A stretch of 64,000 bases of DNA from Evansella vedderi (GCF_030813435.1 NZ_JAUSUG010000010.1:123414-187413); one strand, 5' to 3'. Positions 1-9,770 are shown, counted from the first letter of the stretch. A program made the numbers and translations. Notes: generated by a model not told the origin, from the letters alone.

Positions 1-7
1 TACCCCT

Positions 8-853
8 TCAATCATCTAACCACCCTCTTCTAACTAAATACTCTTCCACTGCCTCCTTCCAATGTCGTTGCACCACCACATTGGGTTGAAGAGTAGAATA
101 TGAGGGGCGACTTGCTGGTGCATTCCATTCCTTCGAAGTTATGGCTGTAACTAGTTTCATAGGAGCACCCACTTTCTCATATATAAACTGAGCAAGCTCA
201 AACTTCGAACACTCTCCCCTATTTGTTACATGGTAAATACCAGCAGGTTGTTCTAATAGGTTTAACAAATCTTTTGATAAATCCTCTATATAGGTAGGGG
301 AACTGACTTGATCTTCCACGACCATTATTTTCTCCCCTTTCCTCCCCTTATGAGCAACGAAATCAACAAATCCTGCTCCTCCTCCAAATAAAGACGATGT
401 GCGAACAATCCACCAAAGACCAGGGTAACGCCGAACATATTCTTCCCCTAACCATTTTGTATAGCCGTATTGATTAATGGGGGTAGGGCGATCTGCACTG
501 TCATAAGGCACTTTCTTTTTCCCATCAAAAACAAAGTCGCTGCTCACGTACATAATAGAACTTGAAAATGTCCTAGCACCATCCAAAATATTTTTAGTCC
601 CATGTAGATTAATCTCTATCATTCTTTGAAATTCATTCTCCCCTCGATCCACGTCCGTCATGGCAGCTGTGTGAATAATAATCGAAGGTTTCCATTGACC
701 GATTACTTCCATAACCTTTTTCTTATTTGTAATATCCATTTCACGCTGACCTAAAGCAACAAATGGAAGATTATGAGTAGATAAACACCGCTGCAAGCTT
801 TTGGCTACCCCCCCTCTTTTTCCAGTAATGAGTATAGGGTTGTTTAGAGCCAA
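8..853 (-). CDS. rmlD: dTDP-4-dehydrorhamnose reductase (SpsK/RmlD type)
   Basis: Short-chain NAD(P)-dependent reductase that would perform the last step of dTDP-L-rhamnose synthesis. Visible are an N-terminal nucleotide-binding loop (LITGKRGGVAKSL) and the YGYTK catalytic Tyr-x3-Lys pair in mid-protein; the roughly 281-residue length fits SpsK/RmlD. I chose the TTG start at 853 because a GAGGGGG ribosome site lies 9 bases upstream; an ATG at 880 also keeps the frame but lacks a site. Its start overlaps the end of rmlB, so it is the third gene of an rmlA-rmlB-rmlD operon. A fourth gene (spsL-like epimerase) may follow outside the window. Confidence 0.88.
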   Translation of the reverse strand: MALNNPILITGKRGGVAKSLQRCLSTHNLPFVALGQREMDITNKKKVMEVIGQWKPSIIIHTAAMTDVDRGENEFQRMIEINLHGTKNILDGARTFSSSIMYVSSDFVFDGKKKVPYDSADRPTPINQYGYTKWLGEEYVRRYPGLWWIVRTSSLFGGGAGFVDFVAHKGRKGEKIMVVEDQVSSPTYIEDLSKDLLNLLEQPAGIYHVTNRGECSKFELAQFIYEKVGAPMKLVTAITSKEWNAPASRPSYSTLQPNVVVQRHWKEAVEEYLVRRGWLDD

Positions 854-1806
854 CGGTTTATTCCCCCTCGATAATACCATTGAATGGTCTTATCCAAAGC
901 TGCACCAAAGGTAAACTTTGGCTTCCAGCCTAACTGATTTAATTTATCATCCTTCTCTAGAGAATACCTTTGGTCATGTGCTAATCGATCCCCCACATAA
1001 GAAATAAGAGACACAGGCTTACCTAGACGGGATAAAATATTTTTTACCACATCGATATTCCGTTTTTCTTCGTTTGATCCAATTAGGTAAGTTTGCCCCA
1101 CTCTCCCCTTCATTAATATTATATAAAGTGCTTCACAGTGGTCCTTTACATAAATCCATTCCCTCATTTGATTTCCTGAACCGTAAACGGGAACCTCCCT
1201 ATCCATTAAGGCGTTAACTATTGTTTTAGGTATTAATTTCTCAATATGCTGATTCTCTCCAAAGTTGTTGCAGCTCCTTGTTGTAATGACAGGAACTTGG
1301 TAAGTCTTATAAAAGGAGCGGACAAATAGATCTGATGATGCTTTACTTGCCGCATAAGGATTGTTTGGTGAAATGGGACTTTTCTGGTGAAATGGAGGGG
1401 CTTCTTTTGTTAAGGAACCATATACTTCATCTGTCGATACGTGAATCATTCTCTTTGCTTTTCCTTCCTTCAATGCTTCCAAAAGTCTCACTGTTCCTAG
1501 GACATTGGATTGAATAAAGGGAAAAACAGAATGGATGCTTCGGTCTACATGTGATTCTGCTGCAAAATGAATAATAGCGTCATAAAATTGATCAAAAATT
1601 TTAGAATAATCGTCTTTATTAGCAAGATCTGCCTCTTTAAGTCTGTAATTCCTTAATTTATTTAAATCCGCTTCTGTTTGTTTATTTACCGCATATGTTT
1701 TTTTATCTACATTCGTAATCAGTGTCTCAGGATGCTTCTCTGAGATTAACTGAATAAAATGGGAACCAATAAATCCTAATCCCCCGGTTACAAGGATATT
1801 TTTCAT
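844..1806 (-). CDS. rmlB: dTDP-glucose 4,6-dehydratase (SpsJ/RmlB type)
   Basis: Extended short-chain dehydrogenase converting dTDP-glucose to dTDP-4-keto-6-deoxyglucose. The Rossmann motif GGLGFIGSHF is at residues 8-17, the substrate-proximal STDEVYG motif and the catalytic YAASK are present, and 320 residues is normal for the family. It starts with ATG behind GAGGGAGG. It lies 24 bases after rmlA and overlaps rmlD by 10 bases, so the three genes are one translationally coupled unit. In B. subtilis the same order (spsI-spsJ-spsK) belongs to the mother-cell spore-coat polysaccharide operon; that role is inferred here. Confidence 0.93.
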   Translation of the reverse strand: MKNILVTGGLGFIGSHFIQLISEKHPETLITNVDKKTYAVNKQTEADLNKLRNYRLKEADLANKDDYSKIFDQFYDAIIHFAAESHVDRSIHSVFPFIQSNVLGTVRLLEALKEGKAKRMIHVSTDEVYGSLTKEAPPFHQKSPISPNNPYAASKASSDLFVRSFYKTYQVPVITTRSCNNFGENQHIEKLIPKTIVNALMDREVPVYGSGNQMREWIYVKDHCEALYIILMKGRVGQTYLIGSNEEKRNIDVVKNILSRLGKPVSLISYVGDRLAHDQRYSLEKDDKLNQLGWKPKFTFGAALDKTIQWYYRGGINRWL

Positions 1807-1830
1807 TGGCAGCCTCCCTCTTTCATAAAT

Positions 1831-2547
1831 TTATTCGTAGTTAAACATAGCACTATTTACGTAATTAAGGGATTCTATTGTACCTGCATCACACCAAAAT
1901 CCCTTTAAATTTTCAATATTAACTGTAGAGCTTTTCAAATAAAGTTTGTTAATATCCGTTATTTCCAGCTCTCCTCGCTCTGACGGAGTAACTTCCTTCA
2001 TAAATTCAAATACTTTTTCATCGTATAAATAAATACCAGTCACACAAAGGTTGGAATCGACCTCCCTTGGTTTTTCCAATAGCTTCACCACGTTTCCCCG
2101 TTTATCCGTGACAGCTATACCGTACCTTTCAGGATCGGCTACTTTTTTTACGAATAATAAAGCGCCTTCCCCTGTTGCCTGAAATGTATCTACAGTCGTT
2201 TTTAAATTATCTGTAAAAACATTGTCACCTAGTATGACAAGGAGCTTTTCGCCCTTCACCTGGTCCTCTGTTTTTGACAGGGCATCTGCTATGCCCCTTG
2301 GTTTCTCCTGAATTGTCCAAGTTATGTTTAGGTTATTTAACGGTAAATCAGGGATTATTGCTTGAAAGTTCTCTACATCCTTTTCATTGGTTACAACAAT
2401 AACGTCCTTTACCCCTGCCTTCTCCATTGCCCTTAATGGCCAATAGATCATTGGAAACCTTCCAACAGGAAGTAAATGCTTATTTATTACTTTTGTATAT
2501 GGCGTTAATCTTGTACCTGTTCCTCCGGCCAATATTACTCCCTTCAA
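1831..2547 (-). CDS. rmlA: Glucose-1-phosphate thymidylyltransferase (SpsI/RmlA type)
   Basis: Nucleotidyltransferase making dTDP-glucose from dTTP and glucose-1-phosphate. The N-terminal signature KGVILAGGTGTRL is intact, followed by the GDNVF metal/substrate motif. The start is the TTG at 2547, preceded at 8 bases by a nearly complete anti-16S sequence GGAGGTGATC; an upstream ATG at 2574 has no such site. The product is 238 residues, short like SpsI compared with the ~290-residue RmlA of enterobacteria. It is the first enzyme gene of the dTDP-rhamnose operon and follows the yjcA-like gene by 32 bases. Confidence 0.92.
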   Translation of the reverse strand: MKGVILAGGTGTRLTPYTKVINKHLLPVGRFPMIYWPLRAMEKAGVKDVIVVTNEKDVENFQAIIPDLPLNNLNITWTIQEKPRGIADALSKTEDQVKGEKLLVILGDNVFTDNLKTTVDTFQATGEGALLFVKKVADPERYGIAVTDKRGNVVKLLEKPREVDSNLCVTGIYLYDEKVFEFMKEVTPSERGELEITDINKLYLKSSTVNIENLKGFWCDAGTIESLNYVNSAMFNYE

Positions 2548-2579
2548 AAGGATCACCTCCAATCCATTGGCCATTTCTT

Positions 2580-2933
2580 CTAATCTAGATACCGAATGAC
2601 GAATGATTCTAATATGGCAGCAACACCTGCTGCAGCAAGAATAAAGATAATGATAGAGAAGGTGAACGGAAAGGAAAGATAACCAATTAAAAGAAAAGCA
2701 CTAGACCAAATTCCCAAACACCAATGACAGGTTAATAATTCTCCGATCCACTTTCTCCACCCTTTATCCGCTATAACTAATACTGTTTCAACTGTCCCGT
2801 CCGATGCTTTTTCGTTTTCATAATGAATAAACTTCTCTCTAATAGACTCTGTTATCGTGTCGTAAATGAGTAAATGGGTCAATCGAAAAACTGCTAAAGC
2901 AAATAAAACAAAATGAAATGTTTCAATTGGCAT
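2580..2933 (-). CDS. DUF1360 membrane protein (YjcA-like)
   Basis: Small 117-residue membrane protein with an N-terminal hydrophobic stretch (FHFVLFALAVFRLTHLLIYD), a central CHWCLGIW motif and a C-terminal hydrophobic segment. The R-x-T-x-L-x-x-D and C-x-W-C-x-G-x-W features are typical of DUF1360, represented by the B. subtilis sporulation protein YjcA. It stands just upstream of the spore-polysaccharide sugar genes on the same strand, which supports a sporulation link. It ends with TAG. Biochemical function is unknown. Confidence 0.75.
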   Translation of the reverse strand: MPIETFHFVLFALAVFRLTHLLIYDTITESIREKFIHYENEKASDGTVETVLVIADKGWRKWIGELLTCHWCLGIWSSAFLLIGYLSFPFTFSIIIFILAAAGVAAILESFVIRYLD

Positions 2934-2980
2934 AACAGCACCCTCATTTCCTTTGAAAATATAAACGAATGCCCCCTATT

Positions 2981-2989
2981 TACCATATG
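2981..2989 (-). promoter_or_regulatory. Possible sigma-K type -10 element
   Basis: On the minus strand the sequence CATATGGTA matches the sigma-K -10 consensus CATA-N3-TA, about 48 bases before the yjcA-like start codon. The matching -35 (AC) is not clear, so this is a weak call made mostly from context (spore-coat sugar operon). Confidence 0.3.
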
Positions 2990-3140
2990 TAAAAATAAAA
3001 ATATTGGGATTAAAATGAATAAATTTTTTAGGCGAATGTTGTATATTACATTGCGAGGGGCTTGGCAGGTCACCCACGGAAAGCGAACGGACCGTAGCGA
3101 ATGAGCAACAAGATTTGTATTTCCATGGTAGTAAATTTAA

Positions 3141-3167
3141 AAGGTACCCCTTGAATTGGGATACCTT
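3141..3167 (-). terminator. Rho-independent terminator of the M3 peptidase locus
   Basis: Arms AAGGTACCCC and GGGATACCTT flank a 7-base loop. Read on the minus strand the hairpin is followed by a T-rich run, 15 bases after the stop codon of the M3 peptidase. Confidence 0.7.
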
Positions 3168-3181
3168 CTTTTCATCCTTCA

Positions 3182-4885
3182 TTATAATTTTGAGTCGTCA
3201 ACTTGATTTAACCATTGTTCGATTCCGCCGATAACGGACTTAACACAGCCTTCCTGGAACGGTGAAATTAAGTTTGCCTCGTCAACCAATTCAGTGAAAG
3301 GAAGACTTCCACCTTTTTTACAAAGGTTGATATAATCCTCCCATGCTTGGTCATGGTCCTCAGTGGACTTCTTCCAGAATTGGAAGGCACAAATCTGCGC
3401 TAAAGTGTAATCGATGTAATAGAATGGCATTTTGAAAATATGTGCCTGTTGATGCCAGAAGCCACCCTTTTCTAAATAATCATTTTCCTCATAATTACGA
3501 TGTGGAAGGTACTTCTTTTCAATATCTCTCCATGCCTTCTTTCTCTCCTCAGGGGTTGCCTTTGGATTCTCATATACAAAATGTTGGAATTCATCGACAG
3601 ATACACCATATGGGATAAATTGCAGTGCCCCGCTTAAATGGCTAAACTTATATTTTTCCGTATCTTCCTTAAAGAAGAGTTCCATCCATGGCCACGTAAA
3701 GAATTCCATGCTCATGGAATGGATTTCCGCTGCCTCAAAAGTAGGAATTGCATATTCTGGTACTTCAAATCCACGGCTTAAGTAAACTTGAAGTGCATGA
3801 CCTGCTTCGTGCTTTAGAACCCTAACATCTCCTGATGTTCCATTAAAGTTGGAAAAAATAAATGGGGATTGGTATTTCTTAATATACGTACAGTAGCCAC
3901 CGCCAGCTTTTCCTTTTTTACTTACTAAATCCATTAACTCGTTATCAATCATGAAGTTAATAAATTCATTCGTTTCAGGAGAAAGTTCCTCATACATCTT
4001 CTTTCCTTGTTCTACAATCCACTCTGGACCACCCTTTGGTTCAGGATTTCCTGTCATGAAGTTATAGTTATCATCATAATATTGGAGGGAATCAACACCA
4101 ATACGTTGTTGCTGCCTGTCTTTAAGCTTGGAAGCAACTGGAACAATATGTTCAAGCACTTGACTTCTGAAAGACGCTACCTCTTTTGGTCCATAATCAG
4201 TACGATTCATTCTTGCATAACCTAATTCAACAAAGTTATCATAGCCAAGCTTTTGAGCCATTGCTGTTCTTACTTTAACTAACTGATCATAAATGTCATC
4301 TAACTTAGCTTCATTTTCTGAGAAATAGGCGTATTTAACTTCATGTGCTTTTTTTCTAGTCTCCCTGTCTTTTGATAAGAGAAACGGACCCAACTGTGAA
4401 AGATTTCTCTCTTCTCCTTCAAATTCAATTTTTGCTGCGGCTAGTAGCTTTACATATTCACTTACTAGCTTATTCTCTTTTTTAAGATCCTCTAAAATCT
4501 CTTCAGAGAACGTTTTTAATTTTGCTTCGGCAATGTTAAATAATTGCTTTCCCCACTAACTCTCTAGCTCAGATCGATAAGGTGATTGAACCAGCGTTTC
4601 GTAATATTTATGTATTAAGCCTTGATAAACAGGACTCCACTCATCAAAGTAATCCTGCTCTTTTTTGTAGAATTCATCTGTCGTATCAATGGTGTGACGC
4701 GTACTTACAATTCTCATCATCGACTCGAACTCTGTTCTAAGTTGAATGATCTCATCAACAACTTTGTTTTGCTCTGCTGCATTCTTGACCTGCCCCATTT
4801 TTTCCAAAAGAGCATTAAATTCCTTATGCACTTCCTCCATTTCAGGACGCTTGTATTCGAATTCGCTAAATTTCATAAACTCCAC
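3182..4885 (-). pseudogene. M3 family oligoendopeptidase interrupted by an in-frame TAG
   Basis: Zinc oligopeptidase of family M3. The reading frame runs 568 codons from the ATG at 4885 to the stop at 3182 with a single interruption: codon 110 is TAG (4556-4558). Sequence on both sides is in one frame and reads as normal protein (...SELES, stop, WGKQLFNIAEA...), so this is a nonsense change, not a frameshift. The active-site HEAGH (HExxH, nucleotides 3797-3811, about codon 359) lies in the downstream part, and total length matches intact M3 homologues near 565 residues. A TTG near 4393 could restart translation, but would lose about 165 residues. Either a recent pseudogene, a sequencing error or readthrough. 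Confidence 0.8.
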
Positions 4886-4987
4886 CCTTTCGTGTCTTTC
4901 ATTAGTTTACGTTGTAGTTTAATTATATAATTTATTGATAGAAACGGAAATGAATTTATTTAGAAACTCGAAGCTTTTTTATAAAAA

Positions 4988-5032
4988 AAGGGGTTATATC
5001 CTTAAGGCGATAGCTCGTCCCAGGATATAACC
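4988..5032 (-). terminator. fabI terminator
   Basis: Arms GGTTATATCCT and AGGATATAACC enclose a ~19-base loop; on the minus strand the hairpin is followed by CCCC and a T7 run. It lies directly after the fabI stop codon. Confidence 0.85.
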
Positions 5033-5045
5033 TTTTATTCAATCA

Positions 5046-5825
5046 TTACATTAATCCAATTGTATTATAACCACCATCAACATGGAGCAGTTCTCCAGTG
5101 ATTCCTCGGGACATGTCACTCATGAGGAATAATGCCGTGTCTCCCACTTCTTGTTGGGTAACTGTACGTTTAAGTGGTGCATTTTCTTCCATTTCCTTCA
5201 AAACATCGTTAAATCCGCCAATTCCCTTTGCTGCAAGGGTTCTTATTGGACCTGCAGAGATGGCATTTACACGAATACCTTCTTTACCAAGGTCATTAGC
5301 CAAGTATTTTACACTTGCATCTAAGGAAGCTTTCGCCACACCCATAACATTGTAATTCTTAACAACTCTTTCTCCGCCAAGGTATGTAAGGGTAACTACA
5401 CTTCCACCCTCTGTCATTATTGGACGAGCAGCTTTTACTACAGCTGTTAAAGAATAAGAGCTGATGTTATGTGCTAATAGGAACCCATCACGAGTTGTAT
5501 TTAAATATTCACCATCAATTTCATCGCGGTTCGCGAAGGCAATACAGTGTGCAATTCCATGGATAACACCTGCTTGCTCTTTTATTGAAGCAAATGTTTT
5601 ATCAATTTCTTCGTCATTTGTAACATCACATGGAAGAATAATGGAATCCTTACGCTCCAATGTTTCAGCTAAGTCACGTACATTTTTTTCCAGACGCTCA
5701 CCTTGATATGTAAACACTAAACGTGCTCCTGCACTAGCCAAGGATTCTGCAATTCCCCAAGCAATGCTTCGTTTATTGGCAACTCCCATAATCACATACG
5801 TACGATTACTTAAATCAATTTTCAT
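5046..5825 (-). CDS. fabI: Enoyl-[acyl-carrier-protein] reductase (NADH), FabI
   Basis: Reduces trans-2-enoyl-ACP in the last step of each fatty-acid elongation cycle. The protein has 259 residues, with the FabI-type nucleotide site (VIMGVANKRSIAWGIA, residues 11-26) and the active-site pair Tyr158-x6-Lys165, with Tyr148 in TLTYLGGE. It starts with ATG after GGAGGAG. It is monocistronic, with its own terminator, and a 17-bp FapR-like operator lies 35-51 bases upstream of the start, so repression by FapR and induction by malonyl-CoA are expected. Confidence 0.96.
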   Translation of the reverse strand: MKIDLSNRTYVIMGVANKRSIAWGIAESLASAGARLVFTYQGERLEKNVRDLAETLERKDSIILPCDVTNDEEIDKTFASIKEQAGVIHGIAHCIAFANRDEIDGEYLNTTRDGFLLAHNISSYSLTAVVKAARPIMTEGGSVVTLTYLGGERVVKNYNVMGVAKASLDASVKYLANDLGKEGIRVNAISAGPIRTLAAKGIGGFNDVLKEMEENAPLKRTVTQQEVGDTALFLMSDMSRGITGELLHVDGGYNTIGLM

Positions 5826-5859
5826 GGAAAAATCTCCTCCAAAGTTTTAGAAGTAGTTA

Positions 5860-5876
5860 TTAGTACTTGGTCATAA
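5860..5876. promoter_or_regulatory. Putative FapR operator upstream of fabI
   Basis: TTAGTACTTGGTCATAA resembles the 17-bp inverted repeat bound by the fatty-acid repressor FapR (TTAGTACC...TAA type). It matches the candidate upstream of fabH (39537-39553) at 16 of 17 positions when that one is read in reverse complement. Known FapR targets in B. subtilis include fabI and fabHA-fabF. Assignment is by motif and context. Confidence 0.75.
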
Positions 5877-6035
5877 TTTTACCCTACTATCTTGAGTTTC
5901 GTCAATGATAATAAGTTAGGGGTGTCCATAAATTGTAAAATATCCTTTCTTTCGAGATAATGACTATATCTAAAATGATAAGCTAAAAATACAGAAATGA
6001 TACAAGTTTTAGTTAAGTAGGAATGAGGTGGTCTT

Positions 6036-6776
6036 TTGTATGATATTATAGGCGATATTCACGGTTGTTATCAAGAAATGACAGAGTTAATGAAAGAGCT
6101 TGGCTACGAATTAAAGGAAGGTAATATTTCTCACAAGGAGGGACGTATTCCTGTCTTTTTAGGTGATTTAACCGACCGTGGTCCAAATTCACTCTCTGTT
6201 ATTTATGCCGTTACCCATTGGGTAAAAAATAAGCAAGCACTTTATTGTCCGGGAAATCATTGTAATAAATTATACCGGTACTTTTTGGGGCGAAATGTTG
6301 TGGTCAGCCACGGTTTAGAAACCACTGTAGCGGAGTTAGAAGCGTTGACAAGCAAAGAATTCAACCATGTCTCTAGTCTCTTTAGAAACTTATATGAAAG
6401 CGCTCCTTTATACTTACAGTTAGATGACGGGAAACTAGTGGTAGTGCATGCTGGGATTAGACCAGATTATATTGGTAAAACAAGTAAGAAAGTAAAAACC
6501 TTTGTTTTGTACGGGGATATTACCGGGGAAAAGCATCCAGATGGCAGACCTGTACGTAGGGATTGGCCTTCGAAATATACGTACGATTGTACCGTAGTTT
6601 ATGGACACACTCCTGTTAAAGAACCAAGGTTCGTTGGAAATACAGTGAACATCGATACAGGTTGTGTTTTTGGGAATAGATTGTCAGCTTTCCAATGGCC
6701 TGAGACGACAATCGTTTCTGTTCCTTCTCAGCAGCCATTTGTGGAAGAGAAGTTCAATCGAATTGATCCTCATTAA
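6036..6776 (+). CDS. prpE: PrpE-type bis(5'-nucleosyl)-tetraphosphatase / metallophosphoesterase
   Basis: Calcineurin-like phosphoesterase expected to hydrolyse Ap4A-type dinucleotides. Motifs: GDIHGC at residues 6-11, [16 protein letters not shown], and later VVHAG and YGHTP, giving the metal-binding Asp/His/Asn set. Length is 246 residues, like B. subtilis PrpE. It starts with TTG behind GAGGTGG. It is transcribed opposite to fabI and converges with the rluD-type gene, at the same place as prpE in B. subtilis. Confidence 0.87.
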   Translation: MYDIIGDIHGCYQEMTELMKELGYELKEGNISHKEGRIPVFLGDLTDRGPNSLSVIYAVTHWVKNKQALYCPGNHCNKLYRYFLGRNVVVSHGLETTVAELEALTSKEFNHVSSLFRNLYESAPLYLQLDDGKLVVVHAGIRPDYIGKTSKKVKTFVLYGDITGEKHPDGRPVRRDWPSKYTYDCTVVYGHTPVKEPRFVGNTVNIDTGCVFGNRLSAFQWPETTIVSVPSQQPFVEEKFNRIDPH

Positions 6777-6927
6777 GTTTTACCTGGCAACACTTACGGG
6801 AAATCCTCTTACTTACTCTTGTTCGCGTTTCAACACTCGCTTTTGGAACGCGAAGCTCTCTCCCTGACCCGGGCTCGCGTTTCAACCTAGGACTCTAAAT
6901 CGCAGAAGAAAGCTTTTTCACCAAATC
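6777..6927. other. Intergenic segment with small inverted repeats
   Basis: Between convergent prpE and the pseudouridine synthase. It holds two copies of CGCGTTTCAA (around 6825 and 6872) and an opposing GGAACGCGAAGC, a weak palindrome related to a CGCGTTTCAAAC element near 30130. No gene is visible. Confidence 0.4.
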
Positions 6928-6966
6928 AAAAATAACTTAGCACGATTAAATCATGCTAAGTTATTT
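6928..6966 (-). terminator. Terminator overlapping the end of the rluD-type gene
   Basis: Arms AAATAACTTAGCA and TGCTAAGTTATTT form an AT-rich stem; the stop codon lies within the hairpin and a T-run follows on the minus strand. Confidence 0.7.
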
Positions 6967-7868
6967 CTCCATTTTTCAACTAACCTTTCCATGTCCTTCG
7001 GAAGTGGCCTTCGAAGGATGTGTACTTCATCCGTTAAAGGATGGGTGAACTCGAGAACGGAAGAATGAAGGGCTTGCCTATCAATTCCATCTTCCCTCCC
7101 ACCATAAAGGGTATCGCCAATAATAGGATGTCCTTTATGGCTAAGGTGGACACGAATTTGATGGGTTCTTCCTGTTTCCAGCTTTAATTGAACTAACGTT
7201 GCTCCTCTGTACCTTTCTACCACTTCAAAGTGAGTTACGGCACTCTGACCGTCAACGGCATCTGTGACAGTCCGTTCTATGATACTTCCTTCCTTTCGGC
7301 CAATTGGAGCATCGATCGTGCCACTTGAATCCATAACCTCCCCGTGAACTAATGCTAAATAAGTTCGCCGAACATTTTTTTTCACATGTTCCTTCACAAA
7401 CAAATCATGGATATGTCTATGTTTCCCTATCATCAATAATCCAGAGGTGTTTTTATCTAATCTATTAATAGCATGAAAGGTGGATCTGATTCCATTCTCC
7501 TGATAATAATGGATGACAGCTCCAGCTAAGGATTCCTCATTAATTCCCTTCGATGGGATTGTCGGTAAATAGGGCGGTTTATTTAATACTAACAAATGGT
7601 CATCCTCAAAAACAATATCCAGTGGAAGCATAGTTGGTTTTATCCATTCGCTCACTTTTTCCTCTGGAAAATTAATTGTTACAACATCACCAGTCGCTAC
7701 TACATATCTAACGGTTACTTCCTGATCATTAACGGTAATTTTACCGCCCTTATATTTTATGTCAGCGAGAGCTCTTCGAGAAATTCTCTTTTCCTCTCTT
7801 AAATAATTTCGCAGCAATTGTCCATCTTCTGATGGCTGAACAGTCCAAGTAAACGTGATGGAAGACAT
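6951..7868 (-). CDS. RluA/RluD-family RNA pseudouridine synthase (YjbO)
   Basis: Converts specific uridines in RNA to pseudouridine. The protein carries an N-terminal S4-like segment and the catalytic motif HAINRLDKNTSG with the essential Asp, followed by the family's GRTHQIRVHL motif near the C terminus. About 305 residues. The ATG at 7868 overlaps the nadK stop codon as TAATG, implying translational coupling; a longer frame begins at 7904 inside nadK but is not needed. The nadK-yjbO order is conserved in Bacillus. The target RNA site is not known. Confidence 0.88.
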   Translation of the reverse strand: MSSITFTWTVQPSEDGQLLRNYLREEKRISRRALADIKYKGGKITVNDQEVTVRYVVATGDVVTINFPEEKVSEWIKPTMLPLDIVFEDDHLLVLNKPPYLPTIPSKGINEESLAGAVIHYYQENGIRSTFHAINRLDKNTSGLLMIGKHRHIHDLFVKEHVKKNVRRTYLALVHGEVMDSSGTIDAPIGRKEGSIIERTVTDAVDGQSAVTHFEVVERYRGATLVQLKLETGRTHQIRVHLSHKGHPIIGDTLYGGREDGIDRQALHSSVLEFTHPLTDEVHILRRPLPKDMERLVEKWRNNLA

Positions 7869-8662
7869 TAGTCCGCGATAAAGGATTCCTTTACCCTTTT
7901 CCAAAAGGGAAATGGCCGGAATCTGGCAAACTTTACTTTTTCTTCAGCAACTCGACATTGTATAGATTTCACTTCTTGCTGCAATAATGTAAGGTGATCA
8001 ATAGTAACCTGGAAATCAGCATCATTATTAGGTTTTAACAGACATGTATGATGCTGGGGAAGAACTAATGGTGAACCTATTGTACGATAAACTCGATTAT
8101 TTATGGAGGCCATTTCTGCTAACTGGATGGAGGGTAAGGATGGGTGTAAAATTGCACCTCCAAGGGCCTTGTTATATGCTGTACTTCCTGAAGGCGTGGA
8201 TATACATAATCCATCCCCTCTAAAGGTTTCAAATAGCTCTCCTTTTATTTCTATATCCATCACTAAGGAGCCTTCCGTGCTTTTTACTGAACATTCATTT
8301 AAGGCCAAAAATCTTTCCGATTTCTTATTATTATGATGGCGGATAATAACTTCTAGGAGTGGATATTCCACAATTTTAAATGGAGTTTTTGCAATATGGA
8401 TGACTAGTTTTTCCACTTCTTCTGGCTGCCAGTCAGCGTAAAAACCAAGATGTCCCGTATGAACCCCAACAAAGGAAGTCTCTGCTAACCGATGGGTAAA
8501 TTGATGGAATGCTTCTAATAAAGTTCCATCACCGCCAACGGAAATAACAATATCCGGTTTCTCAGGATTATAGGTTAGTTCAAATTCCTTTAGGTATTTT
8601 ATTATTTTTTTTGATATCACATTGGAGACATCGTCTCCCCTTGAACACACTGTGAAATTCAT
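7868..8662 (-). CDS. nadK: NAD kinase (PpnK/NadF)
   Basis: Phosphorylates NAD+ to NADP+. Contains the diagnostic GGDGT motif ([14 protein letters not shown]) and the NAD-binding segment [15 protein letters not shown]. Length is 264 residues, close to B. subtilis PpnKA (266). It starts with ATG after GAAGGGAAG, 20 bases downstream of the alarmone synthetase gene and overlaps the pseudouridine synthase by one base, so yjbM-nadK-yjbO is a tight operon. Confidence 0.95.
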   Translation of the reverse strand: MNFTVCSRGDDVSNVISKKIIKYLKEFELTYNPEKPDIVISVGGDGTLLEAFHQFTHRLAETSFVGVHTGHLGFYADWQPEEVEKLVIHIAKTPFKIVEYPLLEVIIRHHNNKKSERFLALNECSVKSTEGSLVMDIEIKGELFETFRGDGLCISTPSGSTAYNKALGGAILHPSLPSIQLAEMASINNRVYRTIGSPLVLPQHHTCLLKPNNDADFQVTIDHLTLLQQEVKSIQCRVAEEKVKFARFRPFPFWKRVKESFIAD

Positions 8663-8682
8663 ACAAGTACTTCCCTTCTAAC

Positions 8683-9324
8683 TTAATTCGACTTCTCCAT
8701 GGAGCCTCTCTTTTTGGAAATGATCTGCTGGGCCTCCTGAACTTCACCGCGTATCTGTGACATTTCTTCATCCAAAAGAAATGCTGCTTCTGCTGCCCTT
8801 TCCAGCCTTTCTTCAATTTCCCTTGGAATTTTCCCGGAATATTTATATTGTAAAGAGTGCTCAATGGTCGCCCAAAAATTCATTGCCAACGTACGAATTT
8901 GAAGTTCTACCAGTATTCTTTTTTCGCCCCCCTCAATCATGTGAACTGGGTAGCGGAGTACAAAATGGTAGGAGCGGTAGCCACTCCTTTTCTTGTGTTT
9001 TATATAATCTCTTTCTTCCACAATTTCAAAATCGGTTCTGTCTCGAATCAGTCCAACAACTGTATCAATATCACCAACAAATTGACACATGACCCTAACT
9101 CCAGCAAGATCTTGCATCTGTTCCTCTATTTTATCAAGTGGAATATTTTTTCTCTCAGCCTTTTGAATAATACTTGATACAGGCTTTACACGTCCAGTTA
9201 CAAACTCGATAGGTGTGTGCCTAGATGACAGCTGATACTGCTCTCGTATTCCTTTTAGCTTAATTTTCATTTCATTAACAGCCTGTTTATAAGGGGCTAA
9301 TAATGTCTCCCACTCTATCGTCAA
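8683..9324 (-). CDS. yjbM: Small alarmone synthetase (GTP pyrophosphokinase, YjbM/RelQ/SasB)
   Basis: Single-domain (p)ppGpp synthetase without hydrolase or regulatory domains. Residues PIEFVTGRVKPVSSI, AGVRVMCQFV, SGYRSYHF and LVELQIRTLAMNFWATIEH form the RelA/SpoT synthetase core, including the Gln/Arg/Glu nucleotide-binding residues. The start is the TTG at 9324, just after GGTGGTGAT; this gives 213 residues, near the 211 of B. subtilis YjbM. It heads the block yjbM-nadK-yjbO. Confidence 0.92.
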   Translation of the reverse strand: MTIEWETLLAPYKQAVNEMKIKLKGIREQYQLSSRHTPIEFVTGRVKPVSSIIQKAERKNIPLDKIEEQMQDLAGVRVMCQFVGDIDTVVGLIRDRTDFEIVEERDYIKHKKRSGYRSYHFVLRYPVHMIEGGEKRILVELQIRTLAMNFWATIEHSLQYKYSGKIPREIEERLERAAEAAFLLDEEMSQIRGEVQEAQQIISKKRGSMEKSN

Positions 9325-9380
9325 GGGTATCACCACCAAGTATGAATTCTCGATGTATTAAATACTGAAAAGGAATCCAT

Positions 9381-9770
9381 TTATTCAGGAAAATTCTTTT
9401 CTACTGCGTTCACCATTTCTTCACCATAATTTGCATTACCACGAATATTTTCAATGAGGCTATTTAATTCAGTAAAGAAATGAGACAGCTCAAGTTTCAT
9501 TTGATTCTCTGGTGTAGAGAATACTGCAAATATAGGGGTTTCCCTATTTCTTAATTCTTCTAAACTTCCCCATAAATTTATTGGTAGTCTTATATGTACG
9601 AAATTATCTGGATCTTCTAATATATAAACAAATGCTAAATCATTAGAATCAACTAATATTTGTCCTGCAGCATGTAATTTTTTTAAATAGTCGATAGGTT
9701 CACTGGCCGAAATTAATATCTCCCCAGAACCTGCTTTTTCTTCTAATTTTTCTGCAATCCACTTATTCAT
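9381..9770 (-). CDS. YjbL-like protein (UPF0738-type), function unknown
   Basis: A 129-residue soluble protein beginning MNKWIAEKLEEK, with acidic character and no membrane segment or recognisable catalytic motif. It is assigned to YjbL mainly by position between the alarmone synthetase and the CYTH protein (divergent), and by size. It starts with ATG after a GGAGG-type site and is likely co-transcribed with yjbM 56 bases downstream. Confidence 0.6.
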   Translation of the reverse strand: MNKWIAEKLEEKAGSGEILISASEPIDYLKKLHAAGQILVDSNDLAFVYILEDPDNFVHIRLPINLWGSLEELRNRETPIFAVFSTPENQMKLELSHFFTELNSLIENIRGNANYGEEMVNAVEKNFPE

